In this document: positions 1 to 9,030 of the stretch, in pieces | How positions within the stretch are numbered: the stretch's first letter is position 1 | Layout of the letters: each line of letters begins with the position of its first letter | Source: Terrimesophilobacter sp964651535 | GTDB lineage: Bacteria; Actinomycetota; Actinomycetes; Actinomycetales; Microbacteriaceae | DNA length: 64,000 nt | NCBI GenBank assembly: GCA_964651535.1 | Contig: CAZYYE010000002.1 | Span: 62,001 to 126,000 of the forward strand | Reading direction: 5' to 3' | Notes under the pieces: generated by a model | Database searches by the model: none | What the model saw: the letters and a program-made list of their open reading frames with translations, nothing else | What the model was told of the DNA's origin: nothing | Made by a program: the position numbers and the translations under genes

Positions 1-2
1 AC

Positions 3-209
3 GCTGTCCGCGCGCTCCAGCGTCGCTACGTCGAACTGTGGGTCGACGTGCTCGCCGGCCTGCATCCGGACAGCGACAGAGCCGTGCTCCGCACTCGGGC
101 CCACGCCGTGTTCGGCCTCCTGAACTCGACCCCGCACAGCGGACTTTCCCTCGACCGCTCAATGCTGGGCGCGGAGCTGGAACGCATGGCGCTCCTCGCT
201 CTCGCCTGA
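3..209 (+). CDS. TetR/AcrR-family regulator, C-terminal fragment
   Basis: Only the last 68 codons are inside the window. The frame is open from the left edge to a TGA at 207-209 and reads as an alpha-helical ligand-binding end: VELWVDVLAGLHPDSDRAV, followed by HAVFGLLNSTPHS. That last motif recurs in actinobacterial TetR proteins that control lipid or acyl-CoA genes. The DNA-binding helix-turn-helix lies off the edge, so subfamily and target are unknown. It converges on the next gene, whose stop codon begins at the adjacent base. The family assignment is by motif memory only. Confidence 0.55.
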   Translation, partial: AVRALQRRYVELWVDVLAGLHPDSDRAVLRTRAHAVFGLLNSTPHSGLSLDRSMLGAELERMALLALA

Positions 210-1328
210 CTACGGCATCGGGTTCGCCACACGACCTTCCGTGCTGAGGAGAACAATGACGGAATTCTCGGACAGCGCGAGGCCCGCTCGAACGCCGTCG
301 TCGCGGATGACTGCGCGCATGCCGGCGAGCGTCGACGCGCCGCACGGTCCGACGTCGTGACCGAGTTCGGCAAACTCGTTCACTGCCGACCGAACCGTGG
401 CATCGTCGACAGCAACGGCGACGTCCAGGCCCCTCATGAGCGACGGCAACGCGATCCGGGACGCTGTCCCCGTGCACAGCCCGGTCATGATCGAACCAGC
501 GGACGTGTCGACCGTGCGAAGTTCGCCGGCGCGAAGCGATGCGAGAACGCATGCAGCTGCGGTGGGCTCGACGGCAACCACGGCGGGGCGGAAGCGTGAC
601 ACGCCGCGGTAATACTCGACCGCGGACTGCAGGAGCGAGCCCACGCCCGTGGGCACCACCAGGACATCCAGCTCCGCACTCCGCGCGTCCAACTGCTCGT
701 CGATCTCGAAGAACAGCGTCGTGTACCCTTCGACGATCCAGCGGGGGATGTCCTCGTAGCCCGGCCACGAGGTGTCCTGGATGAGCAGATCTGCCTCGTT
801 TCCCTCGACGGAAGCTGCGGCGGCGCGCACGGCATCGTCGTAACCCTGCCCGTGCTCGATGAGCTCGGCACCTTCCGACCGGATGCCGTCGAGCGCCGCC
901 TGGCTCACCCCCGCCGGGGTGTAAATGCGCGCACGGATGCCCAGGAGCCGCGCGAGGTGCGCGACCGCGCGGCCGTGATTGCCATCCGTCGCGGTCACGA
1001 GCGTCGCGCGAGCGTCGCCGATCGCACCGCGCAGCGCCGCAATCGACACGGCGTCGAGGTCGACTCCGAATCGGCGTGCGAGTGTTTTCGCGACGGCCCA
1101 GGATGCGCCGAGGATCTTGAACGCGGGCAACCCGAGCCGTTCCGACTCGTCCTTGAGGAACACGCCGCCAACGCCGAGTTCAGCGGCGATGCCCGGCAAT
1201 TCTGTCAACGGCGAAATCCGATAGCCGTCGAGAGTGCGGTGGAATGCCCTCGCGGAGGCGATCGGTTCCGGCGCAGTCCATGCGCTGGCCCCCGGATTGC
1301 GGAACGGTGCGAGGTCTGATGCGGTCAT
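210..1328 (-). CDS. dpaL: diaminopropionate ammonia-lyase
   Basis: This is a fold type II PLP enzyme, predicted to split 2,3-diaminopropionate (and possibly serine or threonine) into pyruvate and ammonia in the cytoplasm. At 372 aa it is close to YgeX/DpaL length. The N-terminal third carries FLKDESERLGLPAFKILGAS, where the lysine of AFK should hold PLP. TDGNHGRAVA follows and matches the cofactor-phosphate and substrate loop of the family. A Gly-rich loop (VVPTGVGSLLQSA) lies mid-protein, and the C-terminus has a VIVLLSTEG stretch typical of the ammonia-lyase branch. I chose the ATG at 1328, with a GGGGG stretch just upstream; a TTG four codons earlier is possible. The gene is divergent from the MFS carrier. 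Confidence 0.8.
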   Translation of the reverse strand: MTASDLAPFRNPGASAWTAPEPIASARAFHRTLDGYRISPLTELPGIAAELGVGGVFLKDESERLGLPAFKILGASWAVAKTLARRFGVDLDAVSIAALRGAIGDARATLVTATDGNHGRAVAHLARLLGIRARIYTPAGVSQAALDGIRSEGAELIEHGQGYDDAVRAAAASVEGNEADLLIQDTSWPGYEDIPRWIVEGYTTLFFEIDEQLDARSAELDVLVVPTGVGSLLQSAVEYYRGVSRFRPAVVAVEPTAAACVLASLRAGELRTVDTSAGSIMTGLCTGTASRIALPSLMRGLDVAVAVDDATVRSAVNEFAELGHDVGPCGASTLAGMRAVIRDDGVRAGLALSENSVIVLLSTEGRVANPMP

Positions 1329-1372
1329 GCCCCCATCCAATCAGACGCGAGTGGGACGAGTATCCTTGGCAC

Positions 1373-2644
1373 GTGCCGACCGACACCGCTTCGCAGCCCC
1401 CGCGGGATCGCGCCCCGCTCGGGGCGTCCTTCTGGAAGCTCCTCACCTCCTCTGGCCTGTCCAATCTGGCAGACGGCATCTTCAAGCTCGCGCTCCCGCT
1501 CGTGGCGATCCGGTACACGCAGGAGCCCGTGCTCATCGCGGGGCTGAGTCTCGTGCTCTCCCTGCCCTGGCTGTTGTTCGCGCTCCAGGCCGGCGCGCTC
1601 GCGGATCGGCTGGACCGCCGCAGGATCATGCTCGCCGCGAACATCGCGAGAGGCGCACTGCTCGCTGCCGTCGCCGCATCCGTCGCTCTCGGAATCGAGT
1701 CGATCTGGGTGCTGTACCTTGTCGCGTTCTGCATCGGGACGACGGAGACGCTGTACGACACGTCCGCGCAGTCGATACTCCCGCAAATCGTGAAACGCAC
1801 CCAGCTTTCTCGGGCAAACGGCAGGCTCTACGCGGCGGAGCTTGCGACCAATCAGTTCATCGGCCCTCCCCTGGGAGGAATTCTCGTCGCCGCGGGCGCC
1901 ATCATCGCGTTCGCGGTTCCCGCCGGCCTGTGGATTGTCGCCGTCGGAATGCTCGTCCTCGTCCGCGGGAATTTCCGGGTTCCGCGCGACGCCCCCGCGT
2001 CCATGCGTTCAGAAATCATGGTTGGTTTGCGTTTCCTCTGGAAGTCGACCGTGCTGCGCACGCTCGCGTTCATGACGGGTCTGTTCAACCTCACCGCGAG
2101 CGCCGTGTTCGCAATCTTCGTTCTTTACGCGGCAGGGCCGGAGTCGGCCATGAAGCTCACCGACGCGCAAGTCGGTCTCCTGTTCACGACCACGGCGATC
2201 GGCAGCCTGATCGGTTCGTTCCTCGCCGAGCGGATCGAACGGGCCATCGGACGGACCCGCGCGCTCATCCTCGCCATCCTTGGCGGGGGAATTCTCATCA
2301 TCACGCCGGCGTTTACGGCGAACGTGTTCATCGTCGGGGCCGCGTTCATGCTCGGCGGCCTCGGCATCGTCATATGGAATGTGGTGGCGGTTTCTCTTCG
2401 GCAATTGATCACGCCGGATCGGCTGCTCGGGCGAGTGAACAGCGGCTACCGCCTGCTCGCGTGGGGCACCATGCCGCTCGGAGCAGCCCTCGGCGGGGTC
2501 CTGGGGCAATTCTTCGGACTCACGCCCGTGTTCCTCATCATGGGAATTGCCACATTCGGCATCCTGGGGTTCCTGTTCGCGCTCACCGACCGCACGATGA
2601 ACGAGGCCGTCGCCAATTCAGAATCGTCTGCCGAGAGCAGTTAG
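1373..2644 (+). CDS. MFS transporter
   Basis: This 423-aa polytopic membrane protein has about 12 hydrophobic segments and the MFS-type loop ALADRLDRRRIMLAAN between segments 2 and 3. It resembles enterobactin-exporter or macrolide-efflux (MFS_3) carriers, so a drug or siderophore exporter driven by the proton gradient is likely. The substrate cannot be read from sequence. The frame is open farther upstream, to 1244, but that stretch overlaps the divergent dpaL start and reads as low-quality Arg/Pro-rich sequence. I therefore start at the GTG at 1373. It ends 18 nt before the convergent E2 gene. Confidence 0.8.
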   Translation: MPTDTASQPPRDRAPLGASFWKLLTSSGLSNLADGIFKLALPLVAIRYTQEPVLIAGLSLVLSLPWLLFALQAGALADRLDRRRIMLAANIARGALLAAVAASVALGIESIWVLYLVAFCIGTTETLYDTSAQSILPQIVKRTQLSRANGRLYAAELATNQFIGPPLGGILVAAGAIIAFAVPAGLWIVAVGMLVLVRGNFRVPRDAPASMRSEIMVGLRFLWKSTVLRTLAFMTGLFNLTASAVFAIFVLYAAGPESAMKLTDAQVGLLFTTTAIGSLIGSFLAERIERAIGRTRALILAILGGGILIITPAFTANVFIVGAAFMLGGLGIVIWNVVAVSLRQLITPDRLLGRVNSGYRLLAWGTMPLGAALGGVLGQFFGLTPVFLIMGIATFGILGFLFALTDRTMNEAVANSESSAESS

Positions 2645-2662
2645 GTCGCAACCCGACCCGTC

Positions 2663-4033
2663 TTAGACCATGGTCAGCAGCACGGCGGGATTCGCGAGAA
2701 TGGCCCCGACGTCCGCGAGGAACCTGCTGCCCTGCTCGCCATCGACCAATCGGTGGTCGAACGAGACGCTCAGCGTGAGAACTTGCCGCAAAGCGATGTC
2801 GCCGTTGTGCTCCCACGGCATCCTCTTCACTGCGCCGAGGGCGAGGATCATCGCCTCGCCCGTGTTGAGGATGGGCGTACCCGCGTCGATTCCGAACGAA
2901 CCGATGTTGGTGATCGAAATCGTGCCGCCGGCCAGATCGGCGGGCGACGCGGTCCCTGCCTTCGCGGTCTCCACGAGAACGGTCAGCGCGTCGGCGAGCC
3001 CGACGAGGTCGAGCGCATCCGCGTCCTTGATATTGGGGACCATGAGCCCTCGGGGCGTCGCCGTGGCGATCCCCAGATTCACGTAGTGGAATTGGATGAT
3101 CTCCTGCGCCGCGTCGTCCCACCGCGAATTCACCGAAGGGTTGCGCTCCGCTGCGATGCACAGCGCTTTGGCGACGACGGTGAGAAGGTTCAGCCTCTTC
3201 CCGCGGAACGCGGACGACTCTTTGAGCGTCGCAATGAGGTCCATCGTCGGGGTGACATCGATCGTGAGGAACTCGCTCGCATGCGGCGCCGTGAACGCGC
3301 TTCGCACCATGGCGGCCGCGGTGTGCTTGCGAACGCCCTGGATCGGCGTGCGTGACTCCCGTTCGCCTGCGCGCCCTACCGGCCAGACCTGGACTTCCCT
3401 GCCGGCACCGGAAGCGACGGACTCCTCGGCCGCGGGAGCTGCCTGCGCGGCGGCAGCCTCGACGTCCTCGCGAGTGATGAGGCCCTTGTCGCCCGTTCCG
3501 GTGACGCTGGCCAGGTCGATGCCGAGGTCCCGCGCGAGCTTGCGCACCGGCGGGGTGGAACGCGGCGCTTCGGCGACGTTCGGATCCGGCCTCTCCGGAA
3601 CCTCCCGCCGTTCCTCCGGGCGCGGGCTCGGCGGCGCGAATGGCGACTCAGGCTCCGCCGGCGTCGATCCTTTGCGGGCTCGTCGCGCAGGGCGGCCACC
3701 GCCTTCGACCGGCGGACCGTAGCCGACCAGCACGGGCTCGCGCTCGGGCTTTCCGGAGGCCGTGCCTGAGTCCGCTGCGTCGCCGTCGTCGCCCTCGAGC
3801 TGGAACGCGACGATCGGCGCTCCGACCTGAACGGTTGTCCCCGGTTCGACGTACAACCGCGTGATGACGCCGGCAAACGGCGATGGCAACTCCACGAGAG
3901 CCTTCGCTGTCTCCACATCGGCGAGCGGCTGGTTCAGTTCGACCGTGTCGCCGACGGCGACGTGCCAACTGACGAGCTCCGACTCGGTGAGCCCTTCCCC
4001 GAGGTCGGGTAGGGCGAAATCCTTCGCGGCCAT
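2663..4033 (-). CDS. bkdC: 2-oxoacid dehydrogenase E2, dihydrolipoamide acyltransferase
   Basis: This is the core subunit of a 2-oxoacid dehydrogenase complex; it moves the acyl group from E1 to CoA. Domain order is clear. An N-terminal lipoyl domain (residues 1-80) has the lipoylated Lys at about 44 in DVETAKALVELP. A Pro/Ala/Glu-rich linker follows. An E1/E3-binding domain (about 163-195, RKLARDLGIDLASVTGTG) precedes the catalytic domain, which ends in SFDHRLVDGEQGSRFL with His at about 427 and Asp at about 431. There is a single lipoyl domain in 456 aa. It follows E1beta directly (stop TAG, then ATG). The split E1alpha/E1beta partners favour a branched-chain complex, but pyruvate or acetoin cannot be excluded. 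Confidence 0.88.
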   Translation of the reverse strand: MAAKDFALPDLGEGLTESELVSWHVAVGDTVELNQPLADVETAKALVELPSPFAGVITRLYVEPGTTVQVGAPIVAFQLEGDDGDAADSGTASGKPEREPVLVGYGPPVEGGGRPARRARKGSTPAEPESPFAPPSPRPEERREVPERPDPNVAEAPRSTPPVRKLARDLGIDLASVTGTGDKGLITREDVEAAAAQAAPAAEESVASGAGREVQVWPVGRAGERESRTPIQGVRKHTAAAMVRSAFTAPHASEFLTIDVTPTMDLIATLKESSAFRGKRLNLLTVVAKALCIAAERNPSVNSRWDDAAQEIIQFHYVNLGIATATPRGLMVPNIKDADALDLVGLADALTVLVETAKAGTASPADLAGGTISITNIGSFGIDAGTPILNTGEAMILALGAVKRMPWEHNGDIALRQVLTLSVSFDHRLVDGEQGSRFLADVGAILANPAVLLTMV

Positions 4034-5092
4034 CTAGTCCTCCCAGTCGCTCAGGGAATTGGCGCGGCCGAGAACACGGTCGACGGCGTCCAGGAGCCGA
4101 TCGAGGTCCGGCAGGAAGTGCTCCTCGAGCGCGGCAGGCGGATACGGCGTATCGAATCCGGTCACGCGCGCAGGGGCGGCTTCGAGCCAGTGGAAGCATC
4201 GCTCCGTGATGCTCGCGGCCACTTCTGCGCCGATGCCGCCGGACTGCGCGGCTTCGTGCGTGATCACGAGCCGGCCGGTCTTGCGCACGGACGCGGTAAT
4301 GGTGTCGAAGTCGATGGGCGAAATCGAGCGAAGATCGATGAGCTCGATCGAAATCCCGTCGTCGGCGGCCGCTTCGACGGCATCCTTCGCGGTCGCCACG
4401 AGCGGCCCGTAGGCGACGAGCGTCACATCCGTGCCGGGTGAAACCACTCGTGCCCTGCCCATCGGGAGCACAGACTCCGGCTCGAAATTCACTTCGCCCT
4501 TGGACCAATAGCGCCGCTTCGGTTCGAAGAACATCACGGGATCGTCGCTCGCGATAGCTTCGCGCAGCATGTCGTATGCATCCTGCGGGTTCGAGCAGCT
4601 CACGACGCGAAGCCCGGCCGTGTGTGCGAAGTAGGCCTCAGGAGATTCCGAGTGGTGTTCGACGGAACCGATACCTCCGCCGAACGGCACGCGGATGGTG
4701 ATCGGCATGCGCACGGCGCCGCGAGAGCGGTAGTGGAGCTTCGCCACTTGCGAGATGATCTGGTCGAACCCGGGATAAATGAACCCGTCGAACTGGATTT
4801 CGGCAACGGGCCGGTATCCGCGCATCGCGAGACCCACCGACATTCCAATGATTCCCGACTCCGCGAGAGGGGTGTCCCTCACGCGGTCGGTTCCGAACTC
4901 GGCTTGAAGTCCGTCGGTGACACGGAACACGCCGCCGAGCTTGCCGATGTCCTCGCCCAGTAGGAGGACCTTGTCGTCGTCCAGCATGGAACGCCGGAGC
5001 CCGGCCGTGATGGATTTCGCGAGCGTGAGGGTCGAGGTTCCCGTCGCCGCCCCTGTCGCGGTCGTCGTTTCCGTCGTTGTCGTCGTCATCAC
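4034..5092 (-). CDS. bkdB: 2-oxoacid dehydrogenase E1 beta subunit
   Basis: This is the beta subunit of the thiamine-diphosphate-dependent decarboxylase; it pairs with the upstream alpha subunit. The core begins near residue 24 with KSITAGLRRSMLDDDKVLLL, then GEDIGKLGGVFRVTDGL, DTPLAESGIIGMSVGLAMRG and EIQFDGFIYPGFDQI. The C-terminal transketolase domain (SVRKTGRLVITHEA) is present. The first 22 residues are a Thr/Ala/Gly low-complexity run not expected in the family. The real start could be internal, but the ATG at 5092 overlaps the E1alpha stop in an ATGA, which fits translational coupling. Confidence 0.88.
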   Translation of the reverse strand: MMTTTTTETTTATGAATGTSTLTLAKSITAGLRRSMLDDDKVLLLGEDIGKLGGVFRVTDGLQAEFGTDRVRDTPLAESGIIGMSVGLAMRGYRPVAEIQFDGFIYPGFDQIISQVAKLHYRSRGAVRMPITIRVPFGGGIGSVEHHSESPEAYFAHTAGLRVVSCSNPQDAYDMLREAIASDDPVMFFEPKRRYWSKGEVNFEPESVLPMGRARVVSPGTDVTLVAYGPLVATAKDAVEAAADDGISIELIDLRSISPIDFDTITASVRKTGRLVITHEAAQSGGIGAEVAASITERCFHWLEAAPARVTGFDTPYPPAALEEHFLPDLDRLLDAVDRVLGRANSLSDWED

Positions 5093-6258
5093 TCATCACC
5101 CTCGAAGTTTGCGAGGTACGCAGCGTACTGCGCGCGCTGGCGCTCCAGCACGGGGTTCTCCTCCACCTGCACGTTGTCGAACACGCTCATCGTTAGGGGC
5201 GGAGCCATGTTCTTGCATCCCGCACGGAACTCGGCGGCGACGCTGTCTGCCTTCGCCTTCACGCGAGCCTTCGCGTCATCCGTGAAGATTCCCTTGTCTT
5301 CAAAGTACTTCTCAAGCCTCGAAATCGGGTCCTTGGCTTTCCACTCCGCGAGTTCGTCCGCGTCCCGGTAGCGCGTGGGGTCGTCGGAGGTCGTGTGCGG
5401 CCCCATGCGGTAGGTCACGGCCTCGATGAACGTCGGACCGCCGCCGCTGTGCGCACGGTCGAGGGCGATGCGGGTGGCCGCCATGACGGCGAGCACGTCG
5501 TTGCCGTCAACCCGCATGCTGGGAATTCCATAGCCTGGCGAGCGCTCGGAGATGTGCTTGGCGGCCTGGAGGCGCACCGGCTCGGAGATGGCCCAGTGGT
5601 TGTTCTGGCAGAAGAACACGACGGGCGCGTTGTAGGTGGCGGCGAAAATCATCGCCTCATTCGTGTCGCCCTGGCTCGTCGCGCCGTCGCCGAAGTACGT
5701 GATCACGGCGGAGTCTGCGCCATCCATCTGGATGCCGACGCCGTAACCGACCGCGTGAAGGGTCTGGGCTCCGATGATGACGGCCGGGATGGCCATCCGG
5801 TATTCGGTCGGATCCCAGCTGCCGTGGGCGTGGCCGCGCCACACTCGGACGAGGTCGTCGAGCGGAACGTTACGGCAGTACGCGACGCCGTTCTCGCGAT
5901 AACTCGGCATAATGAAGTCGTCGTTGCGGAGCGCGCGAGCGGAGCCGATCTGGGCGGCCTCCTGGCCGAGAAGCGGAGGCCACAACCCGAGTTCGCCCTG
6001 GCGCTGCAACGCCGTCGCTTCGACGTCGATGCGCCGAACGACGACCATGTCCTCGTAGAGGTCGGTGAGTTGCTCGTCGGTGACATCGGCGATCCACCGG
6101 TCGAGCGTGGGGTTCGCATGGCGCTTGCCGTCGGCGTCGATGAGCTGAACGTAATCGCGGTCGTCGAGCAGGTCGACCTCCGAGTCGCTGGAATTTGACA
6201 CAGTTGTACGCAACACTTCACGCCTTCCTTCGGGATTTTCGACTGGTGAGCCGCTCAT
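5089..6258 (-). CDS. bkdA: 2-oxoacid dehydrogenase E1 alpha subunit
   Basis: This is the ThDP-binding alpha subunit and first gene of the E1alpha-E1beta-E2 operon. Landmarks include the N-terminal helix VVVRRIDVEATALQRQGELG, then LLGQEAAQIGSARAL, and the ThDP signature running from FGDGATSQGDTNEAM to FFCQNNHWAIS. A phosphorylation-loop-like YRMGPHTTSDDPTRYR stretch is also visible. I chose the ATG at 6258 because TCTGGAG lies about five bases before it; this gives 389 aa. A GTG about 60 bases downstream preceded by AAGGAAGG is a credible alternative. The frame remains open to 6363, but that segment looks non-coding. No E3 gene is present nearby, so E3 must come from elsewhere. Confidence 0.87.
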   Translation of the reverse strand: MSGSPVENPEGRREVLRTTVSNSSDSEVDLLDDRDYVQLIDADGKRHANPTLDRWIADVTDEQLTDLYEDMVVVRRIDVEATALQRQGELGLWPPLLGQEAAQIGSARALRNDDFIMPSYRENGVAYCRNVPLDDLVRVWRGHAHGSWDPTEYRMAIPAVIIGAQTLHAVGYGVGIQMDGADSAVITYFGDGATSQGDTNEAMIFAATYNAPVVFFCQNNHWAISEPVRLQAAKHISERSPGYGIPSMRVDGNDVLAVMAATRIALDRAHSGGGPTFIEAVTYRMGPHTTSDDPTRYRDADELAEWKAKDPISRLEKYFEDKGIFTDDAKARVKAKADSVAAEFRAGCKNMAPPLTMSVFDNVQVEENPVLERQRAQYAAYLANFEGDE

Positions 6259-6382
6259 CCACTCCAGAGGATCGGCCACGCTTGTTGGCAGACCGACCCG
6301 CTCCAGCACCGTTGACTGGCATATAGCGACATTACGCAGTGCGGCTGGGAATTCACAACCCAACCTGCCGCGAGGGACAAAG

Positions 6383-6415
6383 AACGGGCCCGCCCTTTGT
6401 GGGGGCGGGCCCGTT
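6383..6415 (-). terminator. intrinsic terminator of pnp
   Basis: A perfect 13-bp inverted repeat (AACGGGCCCGCCC with its complement) flanks a 7-nt loop. It sits 26 nt after the pnp stop in the direction of pnp transcription, followed by a short T-rich stretch (CTTTGT). It also separates pnp from the E1alpha promoter region. Confidence 0.8.
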
Positions 6416-6441
6416 GCGTTTGTACCGTTGTTCAGTTTCGG

Positions 6442-8733
6442 CTAGGCGTCTGCCGTCACTCCGACGCTCTCGGATGCCGAGGCGGCGCTGTCGGAGTCCG
6501 AAGACTCTGCACCGTCGCCCGCGCCATCCTCAACGGGTGAGAGCGAAAGCTTCCCGCGGTCGTCGATCTTGGTGATCTCCACCTGGATCTTCTGGCCGAC
6601 GGAGAGCACGTCTTCGACGTTCTCCACGCGCTTGCCTCCGGCGAGCTTGCGCACCTCGGAGATGTGCAGCAGGCCGTCCTTGCCCGGCGTGAGCGAGACG
6701 AACGCGCCGAACGTGGCGATCTTCACAACGGTTCCGAGGAACCGCTCTCCGACCTCCGGGTTCAGCGGGTTCGCGATCGCGTTCACCGCGGCACGCGCAG
6801 CCTCGGCCGACGGACCGTCGACGGCGCCGATGTACACGGTGCCGTCATCCTCGATCGAGATGTCAGCTCCCGTGTCGTCCTGGATCTGGTTGATCGTCTT
6901 GCCCTTCGGGCCGATGAGCTCACCGATCTTGTCGAGCGGAATCTGAACACTGATCACGCGCGGCGCGGTCGGTGCCATCTCGTCCGGGGTGTCGATCGCA
7001 GCATTCATGACCGCGAGGATCGCCGTGCGGGCTTCCTTCGCCTGGCCGAGTGCAGCGTCGAGCACCGAGGACGGAATGCCATCGAGCTTCGTGTCGAGCT
7101 GAATGGCGGTAACGAACTCGCTCGTACCGGCGACCTTGAAGTCCATGTCGCCCAGGGCATCCTCCGCACCCAGGATGTCGGTGAGTGCCGCGTAACGGAC
7201 CTCACCATCCACGGTGTCGGACACAAGGCCCATCGCGATGCCCGCGACTGGTGCGCGCAACGGCACACCGGCATTCAACAGCGACAGGGTCGATGCGCAC
7301 ACGGAGCCCATCGACGTCGAACCGTTGGAACTGAGAGCCTCAGACACCTGGCGGATCGCGTACGGGAACTCCTCGCGGGGCGGCAGCACGGGCGCGAGGG
7401 CGCGCTCGGCGAGGAAGCCGTGCCCGATCTCGCGACGCTTCGGGCTGCCCACTCGGCCGGTTTCACCTGTCGAGTACGGCGGGAAGTTGTAGTGGTGCAT
7501 GTAGCGCTTCTTCGTCACCGGGGCGAGAGAATCGATCTGCTGCTCCATCTTGAGCATGTTCAGAGTCGTGACGCCCAGAATCTGGGTCTCTCCGCGCTGG
7601 AAGATCGCCGAACCGTGAACGCGCGGGATGACCTGCACCTCGGCGTCGAGCGGGCGGATGTCCGCGAGGCCGCGGCCGTCCATCCGGATGCCCTCGGTGA
7701 GGATGCGTCCGCGAACAACCTTCTTCGTGACCGACTTGTACGCCGCGCTCACCTGGTTGTTCGCCGACTCCGGCAGTTCTCCTGCTTCGACCTTGGCCGC
7801 GATGGCGTCCTTCACGCGAGTCTTGAGTTCGTCGTCGGCGGTGTTGCGTTCGACCTTGCCCGCGATCTGGTAGATGCTTGAAAGCTCGGTTTCGGCGAGA
7901 GCCGCGACCGCGTCGTAGGTGGCATCGTCGTACGGCGGGAAGACCGGGTAATCCTGGATCTCCTTGGCTGCCTGAGATGCCATTTCCGCCTGGGCCTTCA
8001 CGAGCTGAGCCAAAAACGGCTTCGCTGCTTCCAACCCCTGGGCGACGACGGCCTCGTTCGGCTTCGTTCCGCCTGCCTTGATGAGCTCCCATGCGTGCTC
8101 GGTGGCTTCGGCCTCGACCATCATGATCGCGACGTCTTCCTTGCCGTTCTTGTCGGTGACAATGCGGCCCGCAACAGTGAGGTCGAACACGGCCTCTTCG
8201 AGCTGCTCGTGCCTGGGGAACGCCACCCACTGGTCGCCGATGAGCGCCATGCGGATCCCGGCGATGGGGCCGCTGAACGGCAGACCGGAGATCTGGGTTG
8301 AGGCGCTCGCCGCGTTGATCGCGAGCGCGTCGTAGAACTCGCCCGGCGCGATGCTGAGCACCGTGATGACGATCTGGACCTCGTTGCGCAGTCCGTCGAC
8401 GAACGACGGGCGAAGCGGGCGGTCGATCAGTCGGCAGACCAGGATGGCCTCCGTCGACGGGCGGCCTTCGCGGCGGAAGAAGCTGCCGGGGATTTTTCCT
8501 GCGGCGTACGAACGCTCCTCGACATCCACCGTGAGGGGGAAGAAGTCGAAGTTGTCCTTGGGGTGCTTTCCGGCGCTCGTGGCGCTCAGAAGCATGGTGT
8601 CTTCGTCGAGGTATGCAGCGACGGCACCCTGTGCCTGCTGCGCGAGACGGCCGGTTTCGAACCGGACCGTACGCTTGCCGAACTTGCCGTTATCCAAAAC
8701 GGCTTCGGCGAATTTGATTTCTGGACCCTCCAT
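6442..8733 (-). CDS. pnp: polyribonucleotide nucleotidyltransferase (PNPase)
   Basis: This phosphorolytic 3'-5' exoribonuclease turns over mRNA and may make heteropolymeric tails. At 763 aa it has the full layout. The first RNase PH domain starts with FETGRLAQQAQGAV and includes FFRREGRPSTEAIL; a helical linker follows. The second RNase PH domain (RTEGIRMDGRG-like, RGETQILGVTTL, SSNGSTSMGSVCAS) has the catalytic GDMDFKVAGT region. A KH domain (IGELIGPKGKTINQIQDDTG) and an S1 domain (GTVVKIATFGAFVSL) come next, then an acidic Ser/Asp/Ala tail. The start is the ATG at 8733 with GGAG about 11 nt upstream. Unusually, rpsO, often the neighbour directly upstream, is about 10 kb away here. Confidence 0.95.
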   Translation of the reverse strand: MEGPEIKFAEAVLDNGKFGKRTVRFETGRLAQQAQGAVAAYLDEDTMLLSATSAGKHPKDNFDFFPLTVDVEERSYAAGKIPGSFFRREGRPSTEAILVCRLIDRPLRPSFVDGLRNEVQIVITVLSIAPGEFYDALAINAASASTQISGLPFSGPIAGIRMALIGDQWVAFPRHEQLEEAVFDLTVAGRIVTDKNGKEDVAIMMVEAEATEHAWELIKAGGTKPNEAVVAQGLEAAKPFLAQLVKAQAEMASQAAKEIQDYPVFPPYDDATYDAVAALAETELSSIYQIAGKVERNTADDELKTRVKDAIAAKVEAGELPESANNQVSAAYKSVTKKVVRGRILTEGIRMDGRGLADIRPLDAEVQVIPRVHGSAIFQRGETQILGVTTLNMLKMEQQIDSLAPVTKKRYMHHYNFPPYSTGETGRVGSPKRREIGHGFLAERALAPVLPPREEFPYAIRQVSEALSSNGSTSMGSVCASTLSLLNAGVPLRAPVAGIAMGLVSDTVDGEVRYAALTDILGAEDALGDMDFKVAGTSEFVTAIQLDTKLDGIPSSVLDAALGQAKEARTAILAVMNAAIDTPDEMAPTAPRVISVQIPLDKIGELIGPKGKTINQIQDDTGADISIEDDGTVYIGAVDGPSAEAARAAVNAIANPLNPEVGERFLGTVVKIATFGAFVSLTPGKDGLLHISEVRKLAGGKRVENVEDVLSVGQKIQVEITKIDDRGKLSLSPVEDGAGDGAESSDSDSAASASESVGVTADA

Positions 8734-8760
8734 GTGGGGGTTTTCTCCTTTGCTGGTGTC

Positions 8761-8779
8761 GCGCCCCCGTGTGGGGCGC
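8761..8779 (-). promoter_or_regulatory. hairpin in the pnp leader
   Basis: A 7-bp perfect GC stem (GCGCCCC with GGGGCGC) and 5-nt loop lie 28 nt upstream of the pnp start codon, just before its ribosome-binding site. Enteric pnp is autoregulated through RNase III cutting of a leader hairpin. A comparable role here is only an inference from position. Confidence 0.35.
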
Positions 8780-9030
8780 GGCGCGAACGTCGGAGCAGGA
8801 GTCAAGCAGTCAGGGGCGCGCAGCGATTGCGCTCGGGCGCCGGCTCTGATCAACAGTAGAAAGTCACCGTATCGAGACGGTAATTCACCACCGGTGACCA
8901 GCATCTTGCCAGCCTGCTCCGCAATTGATCCGGTCGCGCTCTGAGAGCGCGGTCCCGAAACAACCTCGTAGAGTCTATCAGCCGCGCTGGCGGCAACCTA
9001 GTGCCGACGCGCGCACGCTCAGGATCTGGG

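Noticed and set aside
1234..2778. Long open frame of over 500 codons over the first MFS gene
   Set aside because: It overlaps the clear transporter frame, is Arg/His/Pro-rich and has no motif; it is a shadow of GC-rich codon bias.
6664..7881. 405-codon open frame antisense to pnp
   Set aside because: Arg/His-rich with no domain and no ribosome site; pnp on the other strand is certain.
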